Assembly: GCA_036823295.1 (NCBI GenBank)
Contig: DAISGD010000009.1
Span: 1-64,000 of the forward strand
Origin: UBA4742 sp002403895
Lineage (GTDB): Bacteria > Actinomycetota > Acidimicrobiia > Acidimicrobiales > Acidimicrobilacustridaceae
Direction of reading: 5' to 3'
DNA: 64,000 nt
Of the stretch, positions 43,627 to 53,800 are shown piece by piece. The notes under the pieces were generated by a model. The model was not told the origin of the DNA. It saw only the letters and a list, made by a program, of their open reading frames with translations, and made no database searches. Position numbers and translations under genes: made by a program. Positions within the stretch are counted from its first letter, which is position 1; each line of letters begins with the position of its first letter.

Positions 43627-43843
43627 CCTCGTGCAGCAGTCGCCGGCGGAGAAGCGCGCGGCCGCGTTGAAGCCTCTGACGGAAAGCGGCGGTGACGCGA
43701 CGGCGATCAACTCACTCCGGAATCGCGTTGGAGACGCCTGCTGGTAGAACTCTCGGCGGGCCAGGGCGATCTGCCGAGGGGCCGGCTCGGCTACATCTGG
43801 TCGGTTCCGAGGGCCAGGTCAGGGCCCGGTCGGAGCGCGCCGG

Positions 43844-44686
43844 TCAGGTGTCGCCCGTCGGACGGCGGATCTGGTTCATGGCGTGGGACACGGCGTTCTG
43901 CACCGACGTGGCCAGTCGCTGGTCTACCGAGCCGTCCAATGGTTCGGTAGACGGGGTGGACCCGGTGGGGCCGCCGGTGTGGCCTGTGTCGGCGCCCTGG
44001 CGAAGATCGATGACGTCTTTGTCGGCGGCCGGGGCGCCGACATCAGACGCGAGGACATCGGACCCGATGTCGGACTCATCGCCGGCAGGGACGGGGCCCG
44101 CCGGGCCCGACTCGGCTCGGCTCCCCTCTGCCGGCTCATCGAGGCTGGCTGCCGCCTCCGCCAACTGACGATGCACCTCGGCCGACTCGGCCGAGAGCCG
44201 TTCGGCTGCCGCCTGGACCTGCCGCAGCACGTCGAGGGTGCGGTCGCGGGCCTCAGTCGCCTGGCCGTGGCGCCGAGCGGCCTCGGCTGCGAGGGCGTCG
44301 GACTCCTCGCGCACCGTGCGCTCGCGGAGCTGCGCATCGTCCAACAGCCGCGCAGCCTGCTCGAGGTCTGTGCAGGCGGTCGCACAAAGCGCGTCAACCT
44401 CCGCCTGGGCCTCGCTCATCCGGTCGGCGGCCTGCGCCTCCGTCCGGTCGAGGATCTCCTGGGCCTGGGCCCTGGCTTTGGTCTCGGCGTCGTCATTGAT
44501 GGTCTTGGCCTCGGCGCCGGCCTCCCGCACGATCTGGTCGCTGGTCCGATGGGCCTGGCGGAGCAGACCGGCGATCTCCGACCCCAGGGAGTCGAACATG
44601 TCGCCAGACTCTTGTTCGGTCCCGCTCAAGTCGGTCGCCGGATCCGTCGCTCCGCCCGATTCGGTCCGGCTCTTTTTCGCCCTCAT
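43844..44686 (-). CDS. DivIVA-like coiled-coil protein
   Basis: A 280-residue, Ala/Glu/Arg-rich protein without membrane segments. Residues 30-180 form long coiled coils with an early SEIAGLLRQAHRTSDQIVRE segment typical of actinobacterial DivIVA/Wag31-like or SepIVA-like proteins; a disordered acidic tail follows. It may organise the cell pole or the site of wall growth. The classical DivIVA lipid-binding N terminus is not evident, so the family call is tentative. ATG 44686 starts at the first plausible coding segment. Confidence 0.6.
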   Translation of the reverse strand: MRAKKSRTESGGATDPATDLSGTEQESGDMFDSLGSEIAGLLRQAHRTSDQIVREAGAEAKTINDDAETKARAQAQEILDRTEAQAADRMSEAQAEVDALCATACTDLEQAARLLDDAQLRERTVREESDALAAEAARRHGQATEARDRTLDVLRQVQAAAERLSAESAEVHRQLAEAAASLDEPAEGSRAESGPAGPVPAGDESDIGSDVLASDVGAPAADKDVIDLRQGADTGHTGGPTGSTPSTEPLDGSVDQRLATSVQNAVSHAMNQIRRPTGDT

Positions 44687-44796
44687 GCCACCATTACTAT
44701 CACACCCCACGCCCGATCTGCCACGAAAAGTGGCCGCCGACCAAAGCTGAGCGGGGGCCAGGGGGCGCGATAGACGGCCTCGAACTTGACTACGAG

Positions 44797-44869
44797 TGGA
44801 GCTAAGGAGAATCGAACTCCTGACCTCTTCCATGCCATGGAAGCGCTCTACCAACTGAGCTATAGCCCC
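44797..44869 (-). tRNA. tRNA-Ala (anticodon GGC)
   Basis: A 73-nt cloverleaf on the minus strand: acceptor GGGGCTA paired with TAGCTCC including the G3-U70 wobble that identifies alanine tRNAs; D arm with GCTCAGTTGGTAGAGC; anticodon stem CTTCC/GGAAG with loop ATGGCAT; T arm with GTTCGATTC; discriminator A. The 3' CCA is not encoded. It reads GCC codons, abundant in this genome. No integrated element is visible at its 3' end. Confidence 0.96.
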
Positions 44870-44959
44870 ATCGGGAGCGGTCACTCTACCACCCGTCGCC
44901 TCACCGTCGAATCCGTCGCTCCCGTCGGAACCCGGTTCGGCCACTCTGCATGCCATCGA

Positions 44960-44965
44960 TACGAT
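44960..44965 (+). promoter_or_regulatory. Putative leaderless -10 box of leuS
   Basis: TACGAT followed by 7 nt and ATG 44973. It overlaps the alternative ATG at 44964, which argues for the later start. Confidence 0.42.
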
Positions 44966-44972
44966 GCCCGAC

Positions 44973-47438
44973 ATGGCTGAGGTTTACGACGTCCAGACGA
45001 TCGACGCGAAGTGGCAGGACCGCTGGCGCGAGTGGGGGACCTACGAGGTCGACAACGACGACCCCCGGCCGCACTACTACACGCTGTGCATGTACCCGTA
45101 CCCCAGCGGGACGGCCCACATGGGTCACGTGCGCAATTACACCTTCGGCGATCTCATCGTCCGTTACCGGACGATGAATGGTTACGCCGTGCTGTCGCCC
45201 ATGGGCTTCGACTCGTTCGGATTGCCGGCGGAGAACGCGGCCATCAAGACCGGCGTGCATCCCCGCACGTTCACCGACGAGCGCATGGAGATGCTGCGCT
45301 CCTCGATCAGCCGTATCGGATCCGTCTACGACTGGCGCCGTGAGGTCACCAGCCACGATCCCGCCTACATCAAGTGGACCCAGTGGATCTTCCTGCGCTT
45401 CTTGGAGGCCGGCCTTGCCTATCGCAAGAACGCCCCCGTGAACTGGGACCCGGTCGATCAGACCGTGCTGGCCAACGAGCAGGTGCTGGCCGACGGCACC
45501 GCCGAACGGTCGGGCGCGGTGGTCGAAAAGCGCGATCTGGAGCAGTGGTTCTTCAAGATCACCGACTACGCCGACGAACTGCTTGACGATCTCGACGGCC
45601 TGGACTGGCCCGAGCGGGTCAAGACCATGCAACGCAACTGGATCGGCCGCTCCGAGGGCGCCGAGTTCGAGATGGTGGTCACCGACGCCGACGGCACGCC
45701 GTTGGAGGGCGATCTCCGCATTCGGGTGTTCACCACCCGGCCCGATACCAGCTTCGGCATGACCTATGCGGTCATGGCCCCCGAACACCCGCTCGTCGAG
45801 CGCGTCATCACCCCCGACCAGGTCGAAGCCGTCACCCCCTTCGTCGCCCGCGCCCGGGAGACGAGCGACGTGGACCGGATGAAATCCGAAGGCGGTCTGG
45901 ACAAGCGGGGCGTCTTCACCGGCGTGTACGTCCTGAATCCCTTCACCGGCGGGCCCGTGCCGCTCTACCTGGCCGACTACGTGCTCATGGGGTACGGCAC
46001 CGGGTCCATCATGGCGGTGCCCGCCGAGGACCAGCGCGACTGGGACTTCGCCACCGTGCACGGCCTGCCCATCGTGCGCACCATCCAGCCGCCCGACGGG
46101 TGGGAGGGCGAGGCCTACACGGGGGAAGGGCCCCACATCAACAGCGACTGGATGAACGGCCTGGGCAAGGACGAGGCCATCCGGGCGGCCATCACCTGGC
46201 TCGAGGACCAAGGGATCGGCGAGGGCAAGATCAACTACCGGCTGAGGGACTGGTTGTTGTCTCGCCAGCGGTTCTGGGGTTGCCCGATTCCCATCGTCTA
46301 TTGCGACGACTGCGGGATCGAGCCCGTCCCCGTGAGCCAGCTGCCGGTCCTGGCCCCCGACGATGTCGAGTTCCAGCCCACAGGCCAGTCCCCGCTGCTG
46401 CTCCATCCGGGCTTCCTGCACACCACGTGTCCTGCCTGTGGAGGGCCGGCCCGGCGCGAGACCGACACTATGGACACGTTCGTCGACTCGTCCTGGTACT
46501 TCCTGCGCTTCACCGACCCGTGGAACACGGAGGAGCCGTTCTCGCAGGCGGCAGCCGAGTCGTGGATGCCGGTCGACCAGTACATCGGCGGCGTCGAGCA
46601 CGCCATCTTGCACCTGATGTACGCCCGCTTCTTCACCAAGGCGCTGGCCGACCTGGGGGTCGCCCCCAAGGGACTGCGCGAGCCGTTCGCCCGGCTGTTC
46701 ACCCAGGGCACCATCCGCCTGGCGGGGGAGAAGATGTCCAAGTCCAAAGGCAACCTGGTGGCGCCCGAGGAGATCCTCGACGTCGAGGGTGCCGATGCCC
46801 TGCGCCTAGCTCACCTGTTCGTCGGGCCACCGCAGGACAACGTCGACTGGGAGGGCGTGGGCATCGAGGGGTGCTCGCGCTTCCTGCATCGTCTGTGGCG
46901 TCTGGCCAACGGTGAGTTGGCCATCACCCCCGTCGATCGCCAGCCGACTGAGGCCGACCAGGAGGTGTCCCGGGCGACCCATCGGCTGATCGCCAAGGTG
47001 ACCGACGACTACGACCGCTGGTCCTACAACACCGCGGTGGCGGCGTACATGGAGTTCACGAATGAGCTCTACCGCTACGTCCAGCGGGACAAGGCCCCGC
47101 GTCGCGAGACGCTGACCATCGCAGTGGACACGCTGTTGCTCCTCATGGCGCCAATGGCGCCCCACCTCACCGCCGAGTTGTGGGAGCACCGCCATGGCGG
47201 GCACATCCACACCGAGCCGTGGCCGGTGGCCGACCCTGCCCTGCTCGTTGTCGACACGGTGACCATGATCGTGCAGGTGAACGGCAAGGTGCGCGACCGG
47301 ATCGACGTCGACCCGGCGATCGACGTTGCCGAGGCGGAGCGACTGGCACTGGCGTCGGAGAAAGTGAAGGCGTTCCTCGAAGGGTCGCCCCGCAAGCTCA
47401 TCGCCAAGCCGCCGAACCTCGTCAACATCGTCACCTGA
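44973..47438 (+). CDS. leuS: Leucyl-tRNA synthetase
   Basis: Class I synthetase of 821 residues. Visible are PSGTAHMGHVRNY with the HIGH-type motif HMGH near 49, the editing domain (about 220-410, with TTRPDTSFGMTY), the zinc-finger-like CPACGG, and KMSKSKGN near 587. The C-terminal domain ends in a motif rich in Lys (KPPNLVNIVT). ATG 44973 is preferred over ATG 44964 because the latter overlaps a -10 box. The stop codon lies inside the first of four 8-bp repeats. Confidence 0.96.
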   Translation: MAEVYDVQTIDAKWQDRWREWGTYEVDNDDPRPHYYTLCMYPYPSGTAHMGHVRNYTFGDLIVRYRTMNGYAVLSPMGFDSFGLPAENAAIKTGVHPRTFTDERMEMLRSSISRIGSVYDWRREVTSHDPAYIKWTQWIFLRFLEAGLAYRKNAPVNWDPVDQTVLANEQVLADGTAERSGAVVEKRDLEQWFFKITDYADELLDDLDGLDWPERVKTMQRNWIGRSEGAEFEMVVTDADGTPLEGDLRIRVFTTRPDTSFGMTYAVMAPEHPLVERVITPDQVEAVTPFVARARETSDVDRMKSEGGLDKRGVFTGVYVLNPFTGGPVPLYLADYVLMGYGTGSIMAVPAEDQRDWDFATVHGLPIVRTIQPPDGWEGEAYTGEGPHINSDWMNGLGKDEAIRAAITWLEDQGIGEGKINYRLRDWLLSRQRFWGCPIPIVYCDDCGIEPVPVSQLPVLAPDDVEFQPTGQSPLLLHPGFLHTTCPACGGPARRETDTMDTFVDSSWYFLRFTDPWNTEEPFSQAAAESWMPVDQYIGGVEHAILHLMYARFFTKALADLGVAPKGLREPFARLFTQGTIRLAGEKMSKSKGNLVAPEEILDVEGADALRLAHLFVGPPQDNVDWEGVGIEGCSRFLHRLWRLANGELAITPVDRQPTEADQEVSRATHRLIAKVTDDYDRWSYNTAVAAYMEFTNELYRYVQRDKAPRRETLTIAVDTLLLLMAPMAPHLTAELWEHRHGGHIHTEPWPVADPALLVVDTVTMIVQVNGKVRDRIDVDPAIDVAEAERLALASEKVKAFLEGSPRKLIAKPPNLVNIVT

Positions 47439-47465
47439 CGGCCTGACGGCCTGACCACCTGACGG
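47434..47465. repeat. Four tandem 8-bp repeats at the leuS stop
   Basis: Units CCTGACGG, CCTGACGG, CCTGACCA and CCTGACGG run head to tail; the leuS TGA is in the first unit, and each unit carries a TGA in one of the frames. The rest of the 124-nt gap to the convergent oxidoreductase gene shows nothing nameable. Confidence 0.85.
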
Positions 47466-47562
47466 CCGTACCACCGCACGCCAACCTGCGTAGATCTGGT
47501 CCTTGGGTTCAAGCGGTGGAGGCCGTTTCCTACGCCGGTTCGGGGGTGGGAGGGGTCGCGGG

Positions 47563-48573
47563 TCAGATCTGTTTGAGGTCGGCGAGCACCTGGCGCCACC
47601 GCTCCGGGTCGCTCTTGTAGGGAGCGTAGAAACTGATGCGGTCCACGATTCCGCCGTAGCGCGCGTGGAGCTCGGGGCCCAGCTGCTCGGGTTCGGCCAC
47701 CACGGCGAAGGTGTGGAGCATCTCGTCGTCGATCAAGCCGCCCATGGTCACCCACTCGCCCTGCTTGGACAGCACGTTGAGCTCCGTCTGCAGATCGCCC
47801 CACCCGTGTAGCTCGAGCACGCCGCGATAAGCCGGTGTCGAGCCGTAGAAGGCGATCTGTTGGCGCACGCCCTGGGTGGAGGCCGCCATCTCCTCCTCGG
47901 TGGTTCCCGTGACCACGAACGCGGGGCCGGAGATCTCGAGATCGGCCAGGGTGCGGCCCGATGTCTCCAACCCCCGCTCGAGAGCGGGCAGCGTCACTTC
48001 GCGGAGGTAGCGCTCGGTGGTGAAGCCGTGGCACAGGAAGCCGTCGCACGTCTCGCCCGCGACCTTGGTCATCCGCTCACCGACACCGGCCAGGAAGATC
48101 TTGGCGTTTCCGTGCGGGTTCGGCCCCGGATTGAAGAACGGCGTCATCAGGGTGTGGGTGTAGAAGTCGCCCCGGAAATCGAGGGCGGTGCCGTTGTTCC
48201 AGCAATCCCAGATGGCGCGGATGGCGAGGATCATCTCCCGCATGCGGGCGGCGGGAGCCGACCATTCCATGGAGAACCGCTTGGTGATGTGGGGTTTGAT
48301 CTGGGATCCCAGCCCGAGGATGAACCGGCCGCCGGAGTACGCCTGCAGGTCGTAGGCGATCTGGGCCAGGTTCATCGGGTTGCGGGCAAAGGCGACGGCG
48401 ATGCCGGTGCCGAGTTCCACGTGGCTGGTGTGTTCGGCCGCGAGCAGGAGCGGGAAGAACGGATCATGGGCCGTCTCGACGCTCCACAACCCGTCGTAGC
48501 CTGCCTCCTCGCTCTCCGTCGCGCTGGTGGCGATGTCGGTGAGCCCGAGACCGATTCCCCCGTCCACCTTCAT
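47563..48573 (-). CDS. LLM-class F420-dependent oxidoreductase (TIGR03617-like)
   Basis: A 336-residue luciferase-like TIM-barrel flavin/deazaflavin enzyme; the actinobacterial context suggests coenzyme F420. Motifs include ESEEAGYDGLWSVET, LGTGIAVAFARNPMNLA, the GRFILGLGSQIKPH loop and IFLAGVGERMTKVAGE. The substrate is unknown. ATG 48573 has TAAGGT 7 nt upstream. It is divergent from the Liv-type transporter operon and could act on a compound that the operon imports, which is speculation. Confidence 0.85.
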   Translation of the reverse strand: MKVDGGIGLGLTDIATSATESEEAGYDGLWSVETAHDPFFPLLLAAEHTSHVELGTGIAVAFARNPMNLAQIAYDLQAYSGGRFILGLGSQIKPHITKRFSMEWSAPAARMREMILAIRAIWDCWNNGTALDFRGDFYTHTLMTPFFNPGPNPHGNAKIFLAGVGERMTKVAGETCDGFLCHGFTTERYLREVTLPALERGLETSGRTLADLEISGPAFVVTGTTEEEMAASTQGVRQQIAFYGSTPAYRGVLELHGWGDLQTELNVLSKQGEWVTMGGLIDDEMLHTFAVVAEPEQLGPELHARYGGIVDRISFYAPYKSDPERWRQVLADLKQI

Positions 48574-48580
48574 GGACCTG

Positions 48581-48586
48581 ACCTTA
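48581..48586 (-). promoter_or_regulatory. Putative leaderless -10 box of the LLM oxidoreductase gene
   Basis: On the minus strand TAAGGT is followed by 7 nt and the ATG at 48573. Confidence 0.42.
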
Positions 48587-48611
48587 GCGGGGAGGTGACC
48601 GGCGCTCAGAC

Positions 48612-48630
48612 ATTGCACCGTCGATGCAAT
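48612..48630. repeat. Inverted repeat in the divergent LLM/Liv intergenic region
   Basis: ATTGCA (48612-48617) and TGCAAT (48625-48630) are perfect inverted arms separated by 7 nt. It abuts a TAGGGT box (48630-48635) that could be the -10 of the permease operon with a leader of about 140 nt. It could be an operator shared by both directions. Confidence 0.4.
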
Positions 48631-48774
48631 AGGGTGGATCGCCTGGCTCCCATAGAGCCGACGAGACGAGCCGACGCCGTCGACCCGCAGCCGGCAGCGC
48701 CTAGGGTGGCGGCGGGGGAACCGGTCGTCCCATCAGACAGACGGTCAGGTTCGACAGTAAGGGGGAACCCAGCG

Positions 48775-50898
48775 GTGGGTGCCACGATCGGGTCGACACG
48801 TGCTCGCGTCATTGCCGGCGCCCTTGCGCCCGCGGCCGCGATCCTGGCGGTGCAACTGATCATGTTCCCGGTCCCCGCGGGGGTGGCCTTCCAGGGGTTC
48901 ATTCTCGGCCTGCTCGGTGCCCTGGTGGCCGTGGGCATGGCCCTCATCTACCGCGCCAACCGGATCCTCAACTTTGCCCAGAGCGAGCTGGGTGCCGTGC
49001 CAACGGTGCTGGCGGTCTCACTGGTGGCGTTCGCGGGGTTCAACTACTTCCTGGCTGTCGCCCTGGGCGTCGTGGCCGCCATCGTCTTGGGCAGCATCGT
49101 CGAGCTGGCCATCATCCGCCGCTTCTTCAACGCTCCCCGGCTGATCCTCACGGTGGCCACCATCGGGTTGGCCCAGTTGCTGGCGGTGGGTTCGCTCTTC
49201 ATCCCGGCGATCTGGGGCAAGACGCCGACCACCACCCAGATCCATGCCCCCTTCACTATCCGGTTCGTACTGGATCCGATCGTCTTCTCCGCCGATCACG
49301 TGATCGCCCTGGTGGTGGCGCCGCTGTCGCTGCTGGCCGTCGCCGTGGTGTTGCGCTACACGAGTATCGGCATCGCCATCCGGGCGAGCGCCGAGCGCGC
49401 CGACCGGGCCAGCCTGCTCGGTGTCCCGGTGAAGCGGCTGCAGACGGTGGTGTGGGCCATGGCCACGCTGCTGTCGTTCATCGCGGTGTTCATGCGGGCC
49501 AGCATCCTGGGGCTCCCGGTGGGGGGCCAACTCAGCCTCACCTTGTTGTTGGCCTCGCTGGCCGCCCTCATGCTGGGCAAGCTCACCGAGCTCCCCACCA
49601 TCGCCGCCGCGGCGGTGGCGCTCGGGCTGCTGGAGCAGGGGGTGGTGTGGAACCACCCCCGTAACCCCGAGCTGGTGGATCCGATCTTGGCCGTGGTCAT
49701 CGTGGTGTGCCTGTTGATGCGCAAGATCGGCACCACCCGAGCCGATCAGGACGGGTCCTCATCGTGGCAGGCGGCCGACGAGGTGCGCCCGGTACCCCGT
49801 GAGCTGCGCTCGCTCCCTGAGGTGCGAGCGGCGCGCTGGGGCGGCGGATTGCTCGTAGCTGCATGCCTGGTGGGTTTGCCCCTGGTGCTGCACCAGGCCG
49901 GCGATCGCCAGAAGGCCGCCGCGGTGGTGATCTTCGCCATCATCGCCCTTTCGGTGGTGGTGCTCACGGGGTGGGCGGGTCAGGTCTCGCTCGGTCAGAT
50001 GTCCCTGGTGGCCTTCGGTGCCGCGGTGGGCGCCTACGCCACCCAGCACTGGCACCTCGACCTGGCCCTGGCGCTGGTGTTGTCCAGCCTCGTCGGGGCG
50101 GTGGTGGCCATCCTGGTGGGTCTTCCCGCCCTGCGGCTGCGCGGCTTGTTCCTGGCGGTGACGACGCTGGCGTTCGCCATGGCCACGTCCAGCTTCCTGC
50201 TCAGCGACAAGCACTTCTCCTGGGTGCCCACCGAACGGGTGGTTCGCCCCAAGCTGTTCGGCGCCTTCGACCTGAGCTCGCAGGTGGCCTTCTACGAACT
50301 CTGCCTCGCCTGCCTCCTGCTCGTGGTCATAGCGGTGCGCGGGATTCGCCACAGCCGTACCGGCCGGGTCCTGCTGGCGCTGCGCGAGAACGAGCGCGGC
50401 GCGCAGTCCTTTGGCGTCAATGTGACCCGGGCCAAGCTCACCGCCTTTGCCCTGTCCGGCGCCATCGCCGCCTTCGCCGGCTGCTTGCTGGTGCATCTGC
50501 TGCAGGCGTTCAACGTGGATGTCTACGGCCCGGGCGCAAGTTTCGTCGTGTTCACCAGCGCGGTGGTGGGTGGCCTCGGCTCGCTGCTGGGGGCGATGCT
50601 CGGCGCGCTCTATCTCCAGGGCGGTTACTGGTTCCTGCCCGGGCCGCGCTGGCAGCAGTTGTCGACCGCGGTGGGCGTGCTGCTGGTGCTGATGATCCTG
50701 CCCGGCGGTTTGGCGGACATCGTGTTTCGCCTGCGCGACGGCGCCCTGCGCTGGGTGGCGACCCGGCGGGGGATCGTCGTGCCCAGCCTGCTGGCTGATA
50801 TCGCCCCCCCGGGCGACGATCCCGATCCGGACGTCGTCGCCCACGCCGAAGCTGCGGTCGAAGCCGAGGGTGAGGCCGAGGTGGTGGTGGCCCCATGA
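48775..50898 (+). CDS. Fused LivH-LivM-type ABC permease
   Basis: A 707-residue membrane protein joining both permeases of a branched-chain-amino-acid-type (HAAT) importer. The first half (about 1-310) has LivH features such as MALIYRANRILNFAQSELGA and GIAIRASAERADRASLLGV; the second (about 345-640) has LivM features such as LSVVVLTGWAGQVSLGQMSL and LALRENERGAQSFGVN. The C-terminal tail is acidic. GTG 48775 has AGGGGG 9 nt upstream; a much longer frame reading back through the antisense of the LLM gene is rejected. The stop overlaps the next gene as ATGA. The transported solute is unknown. Confidence 0.9.
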   Translation: MGATIGSTRARVIAGALAPAAAILAVQLIMFPVPAGVAFQGFILGLLGALVAVGMALIYRANRILNFAQSELGAVPTVLAVSLVAFAGFNYFLAVALGVVAAIVLGSIVELAIIRRFFNAPRLILTVATIGLAQLLAVGSLFIPAIWGKTPTTTQIHAPFTIRFVLDPIVFSADHVIALVVAPLSLLAVAVVLRYTSIGIAIRASAERADRASLLGVPVKRLQTVVWAMATLLSFIAVFMRASILGLPVGGQLSLTLLLASLAALMLGKLTELPTIAAAAVALGLLEQGVVWNHPRNPELVDPILAVVIVVCLLMRKIGTTRADQDGSSSWQAADEVRPVPRELRSLPEVRAARWGGGLLVAACLVGLPLVLHQAGDRQKAAAVVIFAIIALSVVVLTGWAGQVSLGQMSLVAFGAAVGAYATQHWHLDLALALVLSSLVGAVVAILVGLPALRLRGLFLAVTTLAFAMATSSFLLSDKHFSWVPTERVVRPKLFGAFDLSSQVAFYELCLACLLLVVIAVRGIRHSRTGRVLLALRENERGAQSFGVNVTRAKLTAFALSGAIAAFAGCLLVHLLQAFNVDVYGPGASFVVFTSAVVGGLGSLLGAMLGALYLQGGYWFLPGPRWQQLSTAVGVLLVLMILPGGLADIVFRLRDGALRWVATRRGIVVPSLLADIAPPGDDPDPDVVAHAEAAVEAEGEAEVVVAP

Positions 50899-53800
50899 TC
50901 CCCATCCCGCCGCTGACCCCGGCCGACAACCGCCCGTGGCACCTGCGCCTGCGCGGCGCGGTGCGCCATCCGTCGAAGTGGCTCACCGACCTCGCCGGTG
51001 ATGGGCCCATCTACGCCCTCATGATCTTGTTCGGGTTGAGCATGGTCGACGAGATGGACCGCACCGCCTTCGGGCTGTTGTTGCCCAACATCCGCGACTC
51101 GTTCGGGATGTCCAACGCCGGCATCCTGTCGCTCGTGGCGGTGGCCGCGCTGTTGGGTCTGTCATTGCAGGTGCCCATCGCCCAGCTGTCCGATCGGCGC
51201 AGTCGGGTCCGGCTCATGTTGATCGGCGCGGCCATCTTCGCCATGTTCTCGGTGGGTACCGGGCTGGCCGTGTCGATCTGGATGCTGGTCATCGTGCGTG
51301 GTGGCTCCGGCATCGGGCAGGCCACCGTGGGACCGACCCACAATTCGCTGCTGGCCGACTGGTTCCCCATCGGGACCCGACCGCGCGTGTTCTCGTTCCA
51401 CCGTGGCGCCAACGCCGTTGGTGCGTTCATCGGACCGGTGGTGGCCGGCACCTTGGCCACCTGGGTGAGTTGGCGGGTCCCGTTCTTTCTCTTCGCCATC
51501 CCCATCGCCATCCTGTTGGTGCTCGGGCTGCGGCTCAAGGAGCCGGTGCGGGGCCTCCAGGAGCGCCTGGCCATGGGCGTGACCGACGCGGCGTTGACCG
51601 AGGAGCCTCCGCCGTCGTTCGCCGAGGGCTGGCGCATGGTGTGGAAGGTCGAGAGTCTGCGACGGATCTTCTACGCCCTGCCCTTCCTGGCTTCCGCGCT
51701 CATCGGGTTCTCGTCGCTCGCCGCCTTGCTCTACGAGCAGCGGTTCGGCCTTGATGCCGCCCAGCGGGGCTGGGTGGCGGCCGCCGCCGAACCGGCCCAG
51801 ATCATCGGCTTGGTCATCGGGGCCCGGGTGGGTACCAAGCTCATCATGCGCGACCCGGGCCTGGTGCTGCGTTTTATCGCCCTGGTGGCCATCATCACTG
51901 CCGCGTTGTCTGCTCTGTTCGCACTCTCGCCGTATCTGTGGGTAGGGATCGTGGCCAACATGGCCATCTCCGCCAGTCTCGCCATCGTCGGGCCGGGGGT
52001 GTTCGCCTCGCTGTCGCTGGCCATCCCGGCGCGGGCCCGCTCGCTCGGCTTTTCGATGGGGGCGATCTTCGTCATCCCCGGCCTCATCATGTTGCCCATC
52101 GTCGGGGCGGTGTCGGACTCCATCAGCATCCAGGCCGGCATGTTGTTGATGGTGCCGGTGTTCCTCGTCGGGAGCTTCATCATCTCCACCGCCGGTCACG
52201 TCATCGGCCGTGACATCACGCAGGTGTGGACGGCGGCCGCCGCTCGGTCCGAGGTGCTCTACGAGCGGCGGCAGGGCAGGGCCAAGCTGTTGTTGGTCCG
52301 GGGCCTGCAGGTCTACTACGGCAACGTGCAGGTCCTCTTCGACGTCGACTTCGAGATCGACGAGGGCGAGATCGTGGCGTTGCTGGGCACCAACGGGGCG
52401 GGCAAGTCGACGTTGTTGAAGGCGATCTGTGGGGTGGTCGAGGCCGACAAGGGCGCGGTCATCTTCGACGGTCGCGACATCACCCACGCGCCGCCCAACG
52501 AGATCGCGGGGTTCGGCATCACCCAGGTCCCCGGGGGCCAAGGCGTCTTCCCCAGCCTCACCGTGGGCGAGAACCTCCGCGTCGCCGGGTGGCTGGACCG
52601 GCGCAACACCTCGGAGCTTCGGGACCGCACCGAGCAGGTGCTCGAGTTGTTCCCGGTGCTGCGCCAGCGCCACGAGGAGCCCGCCGCCAACCTGTCGGGT
52701 GGGCAGCAGCAGATGCTGGCGCTGGGCATGGCGTTCCTGGCTCGCCCGCAGTTGCTGTGCATCGACGAGCTCTCGTTGGGGCTGGCTCCCGTGATCATCG
52801 AACAGCTGCTGAAGATCGTCCGTCAGATCCAGGCGCAGGGCACCACCGTGATCCTGGTCGAGCAGTCGGTGAATCTGGCGCTGACCGTCGCCGAGACGGC
52901 GTATTTCATGGAGAAGGGCGAGATCAAGTTCCACGGTCCCACGGCCGAGCTGCTGGCCCGACCCGACGTGCTGCGTTCGGTGTTCCTCGAAGGGGCGGCC
53001 GCCTCGAACGGGGGAACCACCACGAACGGCGGCCCGACCCACGTCAACGGAGCAGCGAAGGGAACCTCGATGCCGGCAAACGGCTCCTCACCGGCGGTAC
53101 CAGCCGCCGGCGTCGCGGGCGACTCGACCAGCTCTGAAACGGCATCCCCCGCCCTCGAGGTGATGGACGTCGGCGTGTCCTTTGGGGGCATCCGCGCCGT
53201 CGACGACGTGTCGCTGACGGTGGCTCCTGGCGAGGTGGTGGGGATCATCGGGCCCAATGGCGCCGGCAAGACCACCCTGTTCGACCTGATCTCGGGCTTC
53301 ACCGGTGGCGACCACGGCCGTGTGCTCCTGGGCGGGGTGGACATCTCGGGTCGACGTCCCGACCAGCGTGCCGTGTTGGGGTTGGGGCGCTCGTTCCAGG
53401 ACGCCCGCCTGTTCCCCGCCCTCACGGTCGAGGAGACGATTGCGGTCGCCCTCGAGCGCTGGGTCGAAGTGCGGGATCCGTTCAACCCGGCCCTCCACCT
53501 TCCAGCGGCGTTCGATTCCGAGCAGGCGGTCCGCACCCGGGTGGGCGAGCTCATCGCCCTGTTGAACCTCGAGGCATTCCGCTCCAAGTTCGTGCGGGAA
53601 CTGTCCACCGGCTCTCGTCGCGTGGTCGACCTGGCCTGCGTGGTGGCCCACCACCCCAGCGTGGTCCTGCTCGACGAGCCCTCGAGCGGGATCGCCCAGC
53701 GCGAGACCGAGGCGCTGGGTCCGTTGCTGTTGCGCATCCGTGACGACCTTGGGGCCAGCATGGTCGTCATCGAGCACGACATGCCGCTCATCACCACCAT

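Noticed and set aside
44797..44869. tRNA-Ala as an integration site
   Set aside because: No integrase, no duplicated tRNA 3' end and normal housekeeping genes on both sides.
47860..48774. Extended N terminus of the LivH-LivM protein (300 more residues)
   Set aside because: The extension is the complement of the LLM oxidoreductase gene; GTG 48775 has a good Shine-Dalgarno sequence and family-like N terminus.
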